A DNA stretch of 64,000 nt from Leptothoe kymatousa TAU-MAC 1615. GTDB lineage: Bacteria > Cyanobacteriota > Cyanobacteriia > Phormidesmidales > Phormidesmidaceae. Below the pieces are notes generated by a model that was not told where the DNA came from, ran no database searches, and was given only the letters and a program-made list of their open reading frames with translations. Below are positions 63,439 through 64,000 of the stretch, in pieces (position 1 is the first letter of the stretch; each line of letters starts with the position of its first letter). The stretch covers positions 62,001 through 126,000 of the forward strand of contig NZ_JADOER010000004.1 in the NCBI RefSeq assembly GCF_018739865.1, in the 5' to 3' direction. The position numbers and the translations under genes were made by a program.

Positions 63439-64000
63439 TAATAAAGGGGCATTAAGCAGTGGCTATCCAAGAAGGATTAGCTGTTAATTAAAAGCCCTCG
63501 GAAAGCATGCTATCAAAGCATATTTTTTATGGCCAGTGTTTTTGAATACAAATCCAAAAACCTCTTCAGAAAAGGCTTTTAGCCGTATTAAGGCGTATTT
63601 AAGATAGATTTAACTAATTATTTAAAAATTAAAAATAGAGCCGTAAAAAATAAATTTTAATTTAAAAAAGATTAAAAATAAGAGTTGAATTAACTTGAGG
63701 TTAATTAAAGGTAAATAAATAAGCAAGTCTTTGTTTGTGGTTGTTTTAGTTCCGATAATCCTTGTTAGGTAGTAGCTTTGGCTTTGTTATCTCCTGTTGA
63801 ATACACATTTGGTAAATGTAAATTTAAGAAATGCATTGTCTGAAGATTAAAATTTTATTGTCGCCAATTTAAAGTCGGTGAAAGTCATGACTGGTATAGG
63901 TCTTCTGGTTTAAGTGCGAATATTAAAAAGCCGCCCTCTAGATACCTAAAGGGCGGCAGAATATATAAATATTGCGTCGGTGAAGAGTTTGGTGGTAGTA
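63439..64000. other. AT-rich region upstream of porin copy 3
   Basis: These 562 bp contain no recognisable gene. 63590-63720 is very AT-rich. A minus-strand terminator (GCCGCCCT at 63930-63937, complement at 63950-63957, then T5 on the minus strand) shows that another minus-strand gene ends just beyond the window. Confidence 0.5.
63924..63957 (-). terminator. Terminator of a minus-strand gene lying beyond the window
   Basis: An 8-bp GC-rich stem (63930-63937 and 63950-63957), 12-nt loop, then T5 on the minus strand. Its gene would end to the right of 64000; a fourth porin is possible but cannot be tested here. Confidence 0.78.

Noticed and set aside
1-64000. CRISPR arrays, insertion sequences, prophage or plasmid replication genes
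   Set aside because: No regularly spaced repeats, transposase or integrase motifs, or phage structural genes were found in either strand.

Overview
The window is chromosomal DNA from a cyanobacterium. The strongest markers are apcD (allophycocyanin B alpha subunit), a cyanobacterial-type hfq beside dapF, three SLH/OprB porins, a chorismate lyase of the plastoquinone pathway, a ComFB-type protein, cyanobacteria-restricted DUF2605/DUF2973 and TIGR02450 proteins, and many copies of the HIP1 octamer GCGATCGC. A filamentous Leptolyngbya/Nodosilinea-like organism would fit, but genus cannot be decided from the sequence alone. No prophage, transposase, CRISPR array or rRNA was seen.

Layout. 1-6.3 kb: 3' truncated DUF547 lipoprotein, a GT2/membrane glycosyltransferase fusion, a bacterial dynamin-like GTPase and small cyanobacterial genes. 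6.6-11.1 kb: a four-gene Gld-type ABC exporter operon (ATPase, permease, GldG-like, DUF4340) with acidic low-complexity segments in three of the four proteins. 11.2-18 kb (minus strand): Uma2 nuclease-fold protein, large CHRD/RTX/DUF4114 secreted protein, seven-repeat WD40 protein, ferric-reductase-like membrane protein, TlyA. 18.4-23 kb (plus): SulP transporter, universal stress protein, two Dpp-type permeases. 23.6-29.9 kb: aspartate aminotransferase, a Yfr1-like sRNA, a pentapeptide protein, an HTH protein of unknown function, an NTF2-like membrane protein and a TPR protein. 30-36.9 kb: argJ, accC, tRNA-Leu(GAG), chorismate lyase, a 55-residue DUF2256 gene, a TrmJ-like methyltransferase, a class A beta-lactamase-like protein. 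37-47 kb: CapA-like protein, small XRE regulator, Ig-like/propeller protein, permease/TIGR03943 pair, surE-dapF, hfq, comFB. 47.4-58.2 kb: GH57 branching enzyme, lpxD, RlmD-type methyltransferase, apcD, an unknown protein, a candidate sRNA, purL and purF. 58.3-63.4 kb: three tandem outer-membrane porins.

Regulation is the most interesting layer. On the minus strand at 24863-24941 is an RNA with the Yfr1 core (CUCCUCACACC) and a strong terminator. All three porin leaders in the window carry the reverse complement of that core over their ribosome-binding sites: 12 nt in the first gene and 10 nt in the other two. This is the arrangement known for Yfr1 and som mRNAs in Prochlorococcus. Perfect CRP-type palindromes (TGTGA-N6-TCACA) occur at 29135 and 53452, with a near-perfect one at 25189. 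The 53452 site lies about 62-65 bp upstream of the predicted start of an 83-nt two-hairpin RNA ending in T9 (53521-53603), a candidate cAMP-controlled small RNA that I cannot assign to a known family.

Most genes are housekeeping (arginine, fatty acid, purine, lysine/peptidoglycan, lipid A, glycogen, RNA modification). Functions below come from motifs read by eye; no database search was possible.
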